From the NCBI GenBank assembly GCA_030583665.1, contig CP129469.1:1727043-1791042 (forward strand): a stretch of DNA of 64,000 bases, read 5' to 3'. Source of the stretch: Candidatus Jettenia sp. AMX2. GTDB taxonomy: Bacteria; Planctomycetota; Brocadiia; Brocadiales; Brocadiaceae. Under the pieces are notes generated by a model. That model did no database searches. It had not been told where the DNA came from and saw nothing but the letters and a program-made list of their open reading frames with translations. Of this stretch, positions 35,854 to 44,998 are shown in pieces; the first letter of the stretch is position 1; every line of letters begins with the position of its first letter. A program made the position numbers and the translations under genes.

Positions 35854-37200
35854 CTATACGGTAAGCGGATAAATCTGCTGGATGTCACTGGTAAGTTGTT
35901 TCGTAAAATCCAGGTGAGGAAGACCCTTTTGCTGTAGATTGTTCAAAAGTTTCTCCATCATCTGACGTATGGTGATCGGATCGATTGTCATTGTATGCAA
36001 ACTTCCACAGGAAATACTGAGTTCAAGGGCAAGTAACTGGTTGGTTAATGCCGAATAAGGACGGTATCCCCATAAATGTTTGCCGTTTACTTTTAACAAT
36101 CTTGGTTTACTCTGGATTTTCGACAGCTCAAGAAATCTTCTGATTCCAAATTGAATCCTTTCAGAAATATCACTCCAGTCAGGGGTTATCCCCTGCAAAT
36201 GTGAGGAATAAGCAGATGCCATAATAGTAGCGGCAAGCCCTTGAAAGCTGACACGTGTGTTTCCGTGATACGGTATATCAACCGGCAGATGAGGTGATGA
36301 CCGGCATAGTTCACGTGCAATTGAAAAGGCTTGATTGCCCCATGCCACTGCATGTCCGCCTTCTGATTGAAAGCTTTGGTTAAGGCAAAACATCGCCAGG
36401 GCAAGCCGTAAATGAGACGCCCGTTCATGGTTTGCATATATTTCGGTCTCTTGGGCAAGGCTCAAGGCTTCCTGATTACTGCCTTCGTTTACAAGTTTCT
36501 CTATTTGCTTAAGGCGTTTTTTATAATCCCGTGTTTCTGCAAATGAAATCAACCCACGATATATCTGGTAACAACTACAGAATATCAGGAGGCCGCTTGC
36601 TGCCTCAGCAACATTAATCGTGAGCAGGCTAAGAGCAGTTGATGGGGAAATTCCGAAATTAGACACCAAACAGTCATACGCACTGCCGGCGCCGGCAGGT
36701 AAATAAGGGACTCCATGCGGTGTCCAGAAATCCCTTAACCAAACATGATTTAACCATTCAATGATACCGATATGTCCATGTCCAAAGGTAAGCTCAAGTA
36801 ATGCACTAAGATCGTGTCCATGCGTTAACCGGTGTGCCCATCCTCCTGCATATTCAGCCCCCGGGGCAGTATCCATCCAGATGCTTATCTCACGTGCTGT
36901 TTCCGGATCAAATATTCTTCGCAACAATTGTTGTATAGCCGCACCGTCGTGATCCATTAGGCCACGGGTAAAACGGGTAATCTCGCCTGCATTTATAAAC
37001 ATGCCATTTGCTGCTGCGGTGTAAACCATTGCCAGACTCACATGGCGGGGAACATGCCTATCCTTAAGCATCGCAAGAGGATTCTTAGAAATTCTCAGGC
37101 AGCCAACATTATCTCCTGAAATAAGCGATGTCTTTTGTACCAGCCATCTGCTTGCTCTTTGTGTTTTTTCTTTAAATCCAAATCCCATAGTAAATTTCAT
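35854..37200 (-). CDS. Unknown 448-residue protein with His-rich core and one hydrophobic segment
   Basis: I do not recognise this protein. Its N-terminal half has a dense set of His, Trp, Asp and Arg residues: GWAHRLTHGHDLSALLEL, FGHGHIGIIEWLNHVWLRDF and WTPHGVPYLPAGAGSAYDC (about residues 120-180). These look like metal-binding or catalytic motifs. A hydrophobic segment ALSLLTINVAEAASGLLIF (about residues 190-208) could cross the membrane. The C-terminal half (from KKRLKQIEKLVNEGSNQEAL) resembles TPR-like helical repeats and ends in a helical domain. It lies 109 bp after the helicase gene on the same strand and may belong to the same island module. Confidence 0.65.
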   Translation of the reverse strand: MKFTMGFGFKEKTQRASRWLVQKTSLISGDNVGCLRISKNPLAMLKDRHVPRHVSLAMVYTAAANGMFINAGEITRFTRGLMDHDGAAIQQLLRRIFDPETAREISIWMDTAPGAEYAGGWAHRLTHGHDLSALLELTFGHGHIGIIEWLNHVWLRDFWTPHGVPYLPAGAGSAYDCLVSNFGISPSTALSLLTINVAEAASGLLIFCSCYQIYRGLISFAETRDYKKRLKQIEKLVNEGSNQEALSLAQETEIYANHERASHLRLALAMFCLNQSFQSEGGHAVAWGNQAFSIARELCRSSPHLPVDIPYHGNTRVSFQGLAATIMASAYSSHLQGITPDWSDISERIQFGIRRFLELSKIQSKPRLLKVNGKHLWGYRPYSALTNQLLALELSISCGSLHTMTIDPITIRQMMEKLLNNLQQKGLPHLDFTKQLTSDIQQIYPLTV

Positions 37201-37309
37201 ACCAAGCCCTCCCTATAATAACGGTAAAGCCTATTTAACGCTGTGAAGCGAGCGATATAGCATTCAATTTTACAAGTAAACATATTCTGTTCTTTAGCGT
37301 ATTCTTTTA

Positions 37310-38719
37310 TCAATGGCACTCGGAATATTCAGGCCATGTCCTTCCGTACTCTCTGAGATTTTGCGCACAGGAAACAACCGTCAGGTAACCACCCCCAACA
37401 TGTCTTTTGATGCGGGTTAATCCTGTATAAATAAGGGCAAGCGACCTGCTGGCAGCATTTGGATCAACATATACAACAAGCGCACGTGATTCCCATCCCT
37501 TGAAGCTATGCAAAGTTGTTGCCCTGATGCCTGATACCCCTCTTGCATAGAAGTGCATTCTTCGCCTTCGTGCTTCCCGGTCATTATTACCGTTCGTAAA
37601 TGTATGAATAACCCTCACACCTTGTTCGTCTAATCGGGCAACGACTTCACGTCCAAAGTTGTTGATCCCGGTAAGAAATGTAATATCAGGGATTGCAAGT
37701 ATCCCCGGACCTGCATTCGGGGCCATGGAAAGAATCTCATTTGTACACACCCTTAACGCCTGATCAGCATTCGTCTGTATCCATCTTAGCTTGCAAGGGT
37801 ATAAATCTAATTCTCCCTGCACTGATACAGGAGGATCGACGTTATCCTGAGGGAGAAATTGTTCTGCAAACTCTCTTGCGTATTTCAGTGCCTTTGGCGG
37901 CAAACGGTAACTAATCTCTAATTTTCCAAACTTACCAGAAAAGCCTGCGCCTGTCATTTTTTCATCCGTCCATGCCTTAGCAGTACCATAAATGTCCTGC
38001 GTTGCGTCTGCAACAAGCAGCATTTCTCCTTCTTTCCGGCAGACCTTTCTGAGGGCATTCCACCAACCCGGAAGGAAATCCTGCCCCTCATCTACCAGCA
38101 CTGCATCGTACCTCGGAATGACATTTGCCTTATCTTCATCAATTATTTGAGAGACCAGTTCCGGTAGTCTATGATCCAACACTTCTTCCCGGGGATGTTC
38201 ATTCCATAATACCTTATATTCTTCTTCGCGGTTGCACTCCTGACATACGCGCTTACACCAGTGGTGAAAGTTCAGCCAGGTGATGTTCTTTCCTGTTTTT
38301 CCGGGAGGTGCGGGAGGTATGGGTACACGACCTACCATAGGTAAATTACCTACTAGACGCTTAATTTTATTTATCTTCATAACATCTGAAGGTAGGCGTT
38401 TAACTTTATCTATTATATTTTTCTTTTCGATCATAACATTGGGAGGTGCGGGCCAACGGGCTGCCAGACCCTTTAAATAATGCAGAAGCGTAATATTGTA
38501 AGTGACAACCAGTACCTCCTTTCCTTCGCCAAACAATTTAGCTGCACGTGCAACCAAAACCAGTGATTTCCCGGTACCTGCTGGGCCTTTGATACGGCGA
38601 TATCCAGAGTCTGTTCGGGTTGTAACATAAGATAGCTGCTTCTCACTTAATTCCAGAGGTTCTCTCTGTTCAGCTAAAAAGTCAGATTCTGCCAGCCAGC
38701 ATCTTAAATCCTTCGCCAA
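37310..38719 (-). CDS. UvrD/Rep-like helicase (C-terminal part of split NERD-helicase gene)
   Basis: A 469-residue superfamily 1 helicase domain. Walker A is IKGPAGTGKSLVLVARAA (about residues 44-61), Walker B is AVLVDEGQDFLPGW, motif III follows at LLVADATQDIYG, and the C-terminal region has ISYRLPPKALKYAR and the motif V/VI-like TLHSFKGWESRALVVYVD and LIYTGLTRIKRHVG. Such proteins unwind DNA with 3'-5' polarity. The predicted start is a TTG directly after an in-frame TGA; the sequence then continues in the frame of the NERD protein, so the two were probably one polypeptide of about 668 residues. Confidence 0.85.
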   Translation of the reverse strand: MAKDLRCWLAESDFLAEQREPLELSEKQLSYVTTRTDSGYRRIKGPAGTGKSLVLVARAAKLFGEGKEVLVVTYNITLLHYLKGLAARWPAPPNVMIEKKNIIDKVKRLPSDVMKINKIKRLVGNLPMVGRVPIPPAPPGKTGKNITWLNFHHWCKRVCQECNREEEYKVLWNEHPREEVLDHRLPELVSQIIDEDKANVIPRYDAVLVDEGQDFLPGWWNALRKVCRKEGEMLLVADATQDIYGTAKAWTDEKMTGAGFSGKFGKLEISYRLPPKALKYAREFAEQFLPQDNVDPPVSVQGELDLYPCKLRWIQTNADQALRVCTNEILSMAPNAGPGILAIPDITFLTGINNFGREVVARLDEQGVRVIHTFTNGNNDREARRRRMHFYARGVSGIRATTLHSFKGWESRALVVYVDPNAASRSLALIYTGLTRIKRHVGGGYLTVVSCAQNLREYGRTWPEYSECH

Positions 38720-39313
38720 TCATTCGTTCATATACCGGGAACTCTGCCTGTTGTACTTAGGAAACACTTTGTTTATATTTCCGGTATGAATTGAACCCGC
38801 CCCCGACACTGGATAGTTTTGTGGATATTGGGACATTCTACGATAATGCAGGCATGGTGATAATAGGGATCTGACTTCGTTCTCTCTGGCAAACGGGAAG
38901 ATGATACCGGCAGTAATAACAACAAATCCTGCCCTCTGATCCAGTCCCGGACAATATAATTCATGAAGTTCCTGTTTGTATCGGTAAATCTGTTCAACCG
39001 GATTTTTGCATTGAATAGTAGCCTGTTCTCCATTTTTTCTCGCAAGCAAAACAGGTGGTTTACCAGGCCTTTCTTCGACCCAGTACTTCATTGTATCCAA
39101 ATCCCAATCCTTGACTTCAAACACTGCAATACCAGCGTTAGGGTGTAGCAATACAAAGTCCGGGCGCAATCCGTTCAGGTGTGGTTGAAGGTAGATTTCC
39201 CATTCAGGCGGAAGGTGCTGATGAAAGAAATTGAACACCAGCCGTTCTCCCTCAGTCAGTGGCGGTTGCAGTTTATCTAACTGGTTAACCGGTGGCGATA
39301 CAATTCGGGGCAT
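38720..39313 (-). CDS. NERD nuclease-related domain protein (N-terminal part of split gene)
   Basis: A 197-residue protein with a NERD domain, a restriction-endonuclease-like fold. After a short N-terminus (PPLTEGERLVFNFFHQHLPP) come the catalytic-type residues in GLRPDFVLLHPNAGIAVFEVKDW (Asp, then Glu-x-Lys), and a Gln/Tyr helix EQIYRYKQELHELYC. The end (VFPKYNRQSSRYMNE) is the linker seen in NERD-helicase fusions before the helicase. A TGA at 38720-38722 then stops translation in the same frame in which the helicase follows. The gene is therefore a fusion broken by one nonsense codon, or two proteins. Confidence 0.8.
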   Translation of the reverse strand: MPRIVSPPVNQLDKLQPPLTEGERLVFNFFHQHLPPEWEIYLQPHLNGLRPDFVLLHPNAGIAVFEVKDWDLDTMKYWVEERPGKPPVLLARKNGEQATIQCKNPVEQIYRYKQELHELYCPGLDQRAGFVVITAGIIFPFARENEVRSLLSPCLHYRRMSQYPQNYPVSGAGSIHTGNINKVFPKYNRQSSRYMNE

Positions 39314-39432
39314 GTCTCATTGTCTCCTATTGATTTAACGATTTGAAGATTTCTTCAAAATGAACCAGACCATTACTGACTACTGTTTTTTAAGATCATA
39401 TCATTTAAGTATTGGTTAGTTTCGTCCGCCTG

Positions 39433-39879
39433 TCACCGTTCTGCGGTACGAATAGCTGCTGCACGTTGTTCAAACTCCGCAGCTTTTTTCCCCCGCCGAG
39501 TCGCCCGATACAATTGGGCCAAATTAGTAAGGCAATTGGCTACATCGGGATGGTCAGGGCCGAGAGATTTCTCATAGATCACTAATACACGTTTATAAAG
39601 TGGTTCGGCCTGTGCATATTGGCCTTGAATACGGTATATATCTGCAAGGTTATGCAGGCTCGTGGCTACAGAAGGATGATCAGTCCCGACTTTTTTTTCT
39701 GCTACCTCCAGCGCTTTCTTTGCCACCACTTCTGCACGGTCGTATTGTCCCTTCAGATAAAGTTCCCCGACCTCCTTGTTGAGGGTGTCCCACAAAATGC
39801 CAGCCCCTTGCGCAAACAACACAGACTTGGCCAGAAGTATAAAGACCACTTCAACGGATAGGACTTTGATTACTTTCAC
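39433..39879 (-). CDS. Secreted TPR (kinesin-light-chain-type) repeat protein
   Basis: A 148-residue exported protein. The first 23 residues form a signal peptide (VVFILLAKSVLFAQ). Three TPR_12-like repeats follow: EVGELYLKGQYDRAEVVAKKALEVAEKKVG, then HPSVATSLHNLADIYRIQGQYAQAEPLYKR and a DHPDVANCLTNLAQLYRATRRGKKA motif. The repeat arrangement resembles kinesin-light-chain TPRs and is shorter than usual for such proteins. It is likely a protein-binding scaffold in the periplasm. It is the last gene before the right end of the island; the DNA-end is about 540 bp further on. Confidence 0.8.
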   Translation of the reverse strand: MKVIKVLSVEVVFILLAKSVLFAQGAGILWDTLNKEVGELYLKGQYDRAEVVAKKALEVAEKKVGTDHPSVATSLHNLADIYRIQGQYAQAEPLYKRVLVIYEKSLGPDHPDVANCLTNLAQLYRATRRGKKAAEFEQRAAAIRTAER

Positions 39880-40680
39880 AGATTCCCTTCCTTTCCTGTA
39901 CGGCTAACAAGTTCTTTTATTCTATAATTATCGGAATGTTCCAACGAAAAAATAGACATTTTTTAAAAGAATTTAGACTCTCATCATAGTGTATTTTCCC
40001 GTTTCTGAAACATCTGGCTAAAACTCATGAAGACATACAGGCCAAACAGGCGGGTAATGCGAGGAAGGAGAGGGTCGCATCTGAAAATTAACCAACTGTT
40101 GGGGACCAAATTACTTTACCCATTTTTGCAGTCTCTATTTTGCTGCTTCGCGTGGAATCCCCTCATCATGAATGAGTCTTGCAATATTCTTAACAAATTT
40201 TCTTTAATTTGACAAATCGTACTTTTAACAACTTCAATTTTTCTATTTGTTACTGTTTAATTAGGTATGGCCGCCTGAATATGGTATGCTGATGTGAAGT
40301 ATTTTATCCCTTTATTTTTACAACGAGTAAAAGGCATTCTGGTGACGGTTTGGTGACGGTTTTTTAGTGGGGTCAAAAGTCATAAGTGCTTGATATGTAA
40401 GGATATTGTTTTTAAATACACAGGGTTCGACTCCCTGCTTCGGCACTCTAACCTCATTGTGAATCAAGCAGTTACAAATCATATTTTTACGCATAGGCAC
40501 ATTGGACATTTATATTTACACGCTTCAACTTTGTCTATCTTCACAACCAATAATTCAATCGTAATAACTGGCGCTGGCCAATAAGGGCTTACATCCAGTA
40601 AATGCCCGTAGTTTGTGCGCTTCCGTACGGCAACTTTGTCGGCTGTGGCCTTGTAAAGACCGGTTGAAAAGTGCTGCAAA
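39880..40680. other. Right island border, no genes
   Basis: About 800 bp without a supported gene. It holds the GGTGACGGTTTGGTGACGGT copy (40335-40354), then the attR-like copy of the tRNA-Leu 3' end (40421-40445) and the AAGCAGTTACAAATCA flank similar to the left side. The remaining short frames are unsupported. Confidence 0.65.
40421..40445 (+). repeat. attR-like copy of tRNA-Leu 3' end
   Basis: Exact 25-bp copy of 29812-29836, from the T-arm to the discriminator base of tRNA-Leu(CAG), without the rest of a tRNA. It marks the right end of the 10.6-kb island. Confidence 0.85.
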
Positions 40681-40717
40681 ACGAGCCACCTGCAACGACG
40701 AACGGCAGGTAGCTCGT
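40681..40717 (-). terminator. Hairpin terminator of left sulP copy
   Basis: On the minus strand, ACGAGCTACCTGC pairs with GCAGGTGGCTCGT across an 11-base loop and is followed by TTTTGC. It lies 31 bp beyond the sulP stop codon. The right sulP copy lacks the second half, because the duplication ends inside it. Confidence 0.7.
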
Positions 40718-42500
40718 TTACAAAGGGGTATGCTGCTGTTATGGAGTTTATGCGGTCTGTTCTTTTGCAGTGACGATACGATGCGCCGACTGCAGCGCTT
40801 CCAGACGCGTTTTGTACCAATGATCCGGCGGTATCAGAGTAAGGACGTTTAGGCCCTCCAGCACCTTTCTTACCCTGGCATTCATGCCCGATAGATACAG
40901 TTCCCTCCCGCTGTGGCGGCAGGTCTCTGCGATGGTCTCCACCGCCTTGGCTGCCGACAGATCCAGCATCGGCATGTTGGAAAAGTTGAGGATAACGAAC
41001 CTTGTTGCTTTCTTGGATTTGAGGCGCACGTGGTGACCAAGATCCGCTGCTGCACCGAAACAAAGCGGGCCGTCAAAATCGAACAGCAAGACCCCGCCGT
41101 TAGTCTCCTTGAGCAACGCCTTTTCCTGTTCGTTGGATATCTGCTCCTCCGTATCCCCAAGGGTCTGCAGTTGCAGATAGGCAATCTGTTTCACAAAGGC
41201 AAGCGATGCCAGCACCACACCCACAGCCACCCCTGTGATCAGGTCAACCAGCACGGTAAGACCCAGCACTATTGCCATTAGGATGAGGTCCCATCGTGGA
41301 CCCATGTGGGCGCGCCGCAGGTAACCCCAGTCGATGGTGTCGTAGCCAACCTTGATCAGTATGCCTGCCAGCACGGCATGCGGGATCATCGAGGCAAGCG
41401 GTCCCAGGGCCAGCACTACCGCCACCAGCAGCATTGCATGCATCATGCCCGACAGACGGGTCAGGCCGCCGGCCCGAACATTAATCACCGTACGCATGGT
41501 GGCGCCTGCGCCCGGAACACCACCAAACAGACTGGAAATGGTGTTACCGATTCCCTGACCAATCAGCTCCCGGTTGGAATCATGGCGCGTACGCGTTATG
41601 TTGTCGGCTACCAGGGATGTCAACAGGGTATCCACGGCGCCTAACAGGGCGAGTACGACGGCAGCTTCGATAATAATACGCATAGAATCCTGAGACATAG
41701 TTGGAATCACGAATGATGGCAGGCCGGTAGGAATACTGCCAATGATCGGGGCTCCCGGTACCAATACGCTGATGGTCGTGCAGATGATCAATGCGGCCAG
41801 CGGGGATGGCATGTACCTCCTCAGAGTTCTGGGCCACAAGAACACGATGAGAAGGCTCAGTACCGTCAGCACCACGGCATGCATGTTCGGATTCTGCACC
41901 GCATTTGGAATGGCTGCCAGCGCTGCCATAACACCGCCGCCTCCGGAGTCGTGACCGAACACTCGCGCGAGCTGCAGCGAGATGATAATGCAGCCTATAC
42001 CACTCATAAAACCCGATGTTACAGGATACGGCACCAGGCGTATGTAATGCCCTACCCGGCATGCACCCATTACGATCTGCAAGATGCCGGCCAGCGCTAC
42101 ACACATAAGAACCAGTGAGGGGTCATGCACTCTGGCAAGCACCCCGGCAAACACCACCACCATAGGGCCGGTGGGGCCGGAGACCTGCGACTGGGTACCC
42201 CCGAATAAGGAGGCAAAAAATCCCACGAAGATGGCACCCCATAGACCGGCGATAGGTCCCATCCCTGAAGCTTCCCCGAACGCCAGTGCCAGCGGCAGGG
42301 CAACTACCCCTGCGGTGATCCCCCCGAAAATATCACCTTTAAGATTACTGGTGTCAAAATAAGATGTTAGTCTGGTAAATATGCCGTTATGAAACTTTTT
42401 AGACGATTTGGTAGTTGTTACCTCGTTCATGAACCTTCGGTCTGGAACCCTTTCTACCTGAGCAAAAAGAAGGAAATAAGGGAAATTGACCGTCCTCCGT
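40708..42500. repeat. Left arm of 1.8-kb inverted repeat (sulP)
   Basis: The left arm is nearly identical, in inverse orientation, to 42985-44778. It covers the whole sulP gene, about 70 bp upstream and about 40 bp downstream, ending at GAGCTACC. The arms are separated by about 485 bp, so they could pair as a large cruciform or recombine to invert the spacer. Confidence 0.88.
40748..42430 (-). CDS. SulP-family inorganic anion transporter, left copy
   Basis: A 560-residue SLC26/SulP transporter with STAS domain. About 10-12 membrane segments span residues 25-430, with SulP signatures GITAGVVALPLALAFGEASG, FGGTQSQVSGPTGPMVVV and GIGNTISSLFGGVPGAGATMRT. The C-terminal STAS domain (about 440-550) holds GGVLLFDFDGPLCFGAA and FVILNFSNMPMLDLSAAKAVE. 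SulP proteins carry sulfate, bicarbonate or other anions; the substrate here is unknown. The gene is duplicated head to head at 43055-44737 with about 11 substitutions in 560 residues. No sulfate-assimilation or carbonic anhydrase gene is adjacent. Confidence 0.92.
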   Translation of the reverse strand: MNEVTTTKSSKKFHNGIFTRLTSYFDTSNLKGDIFGGITAGVVALPLALAFGEASGMGPIAGLWGAIFVGFFASLFGGTQSQVSGPTGPMVVVFAGVLARVHDPSLVLMCVALAGILQIVMGACRVGHYIRLVPYPVTSGFMSGIGCIIISLQLARVFGHDSGGGGVMAALAAIPNAVQNPNMHAVVLTVLSLLIVFLWPRTLRRYMPSPLAALIICTTISVLVPGAPIIGSIPTGLPSFVIPTMSQDSMRIIIEAAVVLALLGAVDTLLTSLVADNITRTRHDSNRELIGQGIGNTISSLFGGVPGAGATMRTVINVRAGGLTRLSGMMHAMLLVAVVLALGPLASMIPHAVLAGILIKVGYDTIDWGYLRRAHMGPRWDLILMAIVLGLTVLVDLITGVAVGVVLASLAFVKQIAYLQLQTLGDTEEQISNEQEKALLKETNGGVLLFDFDGPLCFGAAADLGHHVRLKSKKATRFVILNFSNMPMLDLSAAKAVETIAETCRHSGRELYLSGMNARVRKVLEGLNVLTLIPPDHWYKTRLEALQSAHRIVTAKEQTA

Positions 42501-43054
42501 TAAAAATTTTTTAAAGAACTGTTACCTTTTTCCTGACATATACAAACAAACTGATGAACTATTTTGATACTTACCTCCTATACGATGCATCATATTAATA
42601 TTTGTTGTTATTACTGGGAACTTCGCATAAAAATAAATTGTTAAATATTTTTATTGCATAAGCTCAAATATCATTCCAAAATATTTCTTTAATATTACCT
42701 TGCTGATAAAATACCATTATTAGTACTTAATCATTCCGTAGTTAAGACCCAACTATTAAAATATCCCGTGTGTTTGATGAGCTAATCATTACATATTCTA
42801 TTATTTCACAATGAAATATCTCTTTCAATCTGTAATTGTGAATAATTTTTATTTTACAAGTATGGATTTCTTATGCTCACGGCTTAAAATAATTTTATTG
42901 TAAAATAATTTTTTTATTGTATAATTCCCGACATTATATAGTTTTTAGTAAAGTTATTATAAAAATTTACAAGGAAAATATAAAACAGGGGACGGTCATT
43001 ACCCCTTATCTCCTTCTTTTTGCTCAGGTAGAAAGGGTTCCAGACCGAAGGTTT
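42431..43054. other. AT-rich spacer between the two sulP copies
   Basis: The outer 70 bp on each side belong to the inverted repeat (for example GCTCAGGTAGAAAGGGTTCC on the right and its reverse complement on the left). The middle, about 42500-42985, is unique, very AT-rich and has no gene. It must hold divergent promoters for both copies; a possible -10 box TATAAT lies at about 42920-42925, oriented toward the right copy. Confidence 0.6.
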
Positions 43055-44737
43055 ATGAGCGAGGTAACAACTACCAAATCGTCTAAAAAGTTTCATAACG
43101 GCATATTTACCAGACTAACATCTTATTTTGACACCAGTAATCTTAAAGGTGATATTTTCGGGGGGATCACCGCAGGGGTAGTTGCCCTGCCGCTGGCACT
43201 GGCGTTCGGGGAAGCTTCAGGGATGGGACCTATCGCCGGTCTATGGGGTGCCATCTTCGTGGGATTTTTTGCCTCCTTATTCGGGGGTACCCAGTCGCAG
43301 GTCTCCGGCCCCACCGGCCCTATGGTGGTGGTGTTTGCCGGGGTGCTTGCCAGACTGCATGACCCCTCACTGGTTCTTATGTGTGTAGTGCTGGCCGGCA
43401 TCTTACAGATCGTAATGGGTGCGTGCCGGGTAGGACATTACATACGCCTGGTGCCGTATCCTGTAACATCGGGTTTTATGAGCGGCATAGGCTGCATTAT
43501 CATCTCGCTGCAGCTCGCGCGCGTGTTCGGTCACGACTCCGGAAGCGGCGGTGTCATGGCAGCACTGGCAGCCATTCCAAATGCGGTGCAGAACCCGAAT
43601 ATGCATGCCGTGGTACTGGCGGTACTGAGTCTTCTCATCGTGTTCTTGTGGCCCAGAACACTGAGGAAGTACATGCCATCCCCGCTGGCCGCATTGATCA
43701 TCTGCACGACCATCAGCGTATTGGTACCGGGAGCCCCGATCATTGGCAGTATTCCTACCGGCCTGCCATCATTCGTGATTCCAACTATGTCTCAGGATTC
43801 TATGCGTATTATTATCGAATCTGCCGTCGTACTCGCCCTGTTAGGCGCCGTGGACACCCTGTTGACATCCCTGGTAGCCGACAACATAACGCGTACGCGC
43901 CATGATTCCAACCGGGAGCTGATTGGTCAGGGAATCGGTAACACCATTTCCAGTCTGTTTGGTGGTGTTCCGGGCGCAGGCGCCACCATGCGTACGGTGA
44001 TTAATGTTCGGGCCGGCGGCCTGACCCGTCTGTCGGGCATGATGCATTCAATGCTGCTGGTGGCGGTAGTGCTGGCCCTGGGACCGCTTGCCTCGATGAT
44101 CCCGCATGCCGTGCTGGCAGGCATACTAATCAAGGTTGGCTACGACACCATCGACTGGGGTTACCTGCGGCACGCCCACATGGGTCCACGATGGGACCTC
44201 ATCCTAATGGCAATAGTGCTGGGTCTTACCGTGCTGGTTGACCTGATCACAGGGGTGGCTGTGGGTGTGGTGCTGGCATCGCTTGCCTTTGTGAAACAGA
44301 TTGCCTATCTGCAACTGCAGACCCTTGGGGATACGGAGGAGCAGATATCCAACGAACAGGAAAAGGCGTTGCTCAAGGAGACTAACGGCGGGGTCTTGCT
44401 GTTCGATTTTGACGGCCCGCTTTGTTTCGGTGCAGCAGCGGATCTTGGTCACCACGTGCGCCTCAAATCCAAGAAAGCAACAAGGTTCGTTATCCTCAAC
44501 TTTTCCAACATGCCGATGCTGGATCTGTCGGCAGCCAAGGCGGTGGAGACCATCGCAGAGACCTGCCGCCACAGCGGGCGGGAACTGTATCTCTCTGGCA
44601 TGAATGCCAAGGTAAGAAAGGTGCTGGAGGGCCTAAACGTCCTTACTCTGATACCGCCGGATCACTGGTTCAAAACGCGTCTGGAAGCGCTGCAGTCGGC
44701 GCATCGTATCGTCACTGCAAAAGAACAGACCGCATAA
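43055..44737 (+). CDS. SulP-family inorganic anion transporter, right copy
   Basis: A 560-residue near twin of the left SulP gene, in opposite orientation. The ATG at 43055 is homologous to the left start; a 46-residue extension to 42917 is open but lies in the spacer and is not conserved. All membrane signatures and the STAS domain are retained. Differences are mostly conservative: V/L, A/V, G/S, T/A, R/K, two A/S, R/H, R/K, Y/F and N/S. Both copies are intact, so both should be functional, with possible differential expression from the divergent spacer. Confidence 0.92.
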   Translation: MSEVTTTKSSKKFHNGIFTRLTSYFDTSNLKGDIFGGITAGVVALPLALAFGEASGMGPIAGLWGAIFVGFFASLFGGTQSQVSGPTGPMVVVFAGVLARLHDPSLVLMCVVLAGILQIVMGACRVGHYIRLVPYPVTSGFMSGIGCIIISLQLARVFGHDSGSGGVMAALAAIPNAVQNPNMHAVVLAVLSLLIVFLWPRTLRKYMPSPLAALIICTTISVLVPGAPIIGSIPTGLPSFVIPTMSQDSMRIIIESAVVLALLGAVDTLLTSLVADNITRTRHDSNRELIGQGIGNTISSLFGGVPGAGATMRTVINVRAGGLTRLSGMMHSMLLVAVVLALGPLASMIPHAVLAGILIKVGYDTIDWGYLRHAHMGPRWDLILMAIVLGLTVLVDLITGVAVGVVLASLAFVKQIAYLQLQTLGDTEEQISNEQEKALLKETNGGVLLFDFDGPLCFGAAADLGHHVRLKSKKATRFVILNFSNMPMLDLSAAKAVETIAETCRHSGRELYLSGMNAKVRKVLEGLNVLTLIPPDHWFKTRLEALQSAHRIVTAKEQTA

Positions 44738-44998
44738 ACTACATAACAGCAGCATACCCCTTTGCAAATGAGCTACCCACGGTATTGATTGGTGGGGGGC
44801 ATGCCGGGAGAATAATAGTACCGTGCTAATGCCCGAGGCAACAGAGACGAGGGATAATGGTAAACCGCTACGAGGAACTATGGCAGTAGATCACTTTCGC
44901 TATTTTGCCGGTGTTATAAATGTAACATGATCTTTCAGTTTGTATTTTTTTCTCCAACCATCCAGTTGTGAATACTGTCTGAAGTAACCGTAACAGCC

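Noticed and set aside
42917-43054. 46-residue N-terminal extension of the right SulP gene
   Set aside because: Lies in the unique AT-rich spacer and has no counterpart in the left copy.
40748-44829. Numerous long antisense frames across the sulP copies
   Set aside because: High-GC antisense shadows that appear identically in both copies because the DNA is duplicated.
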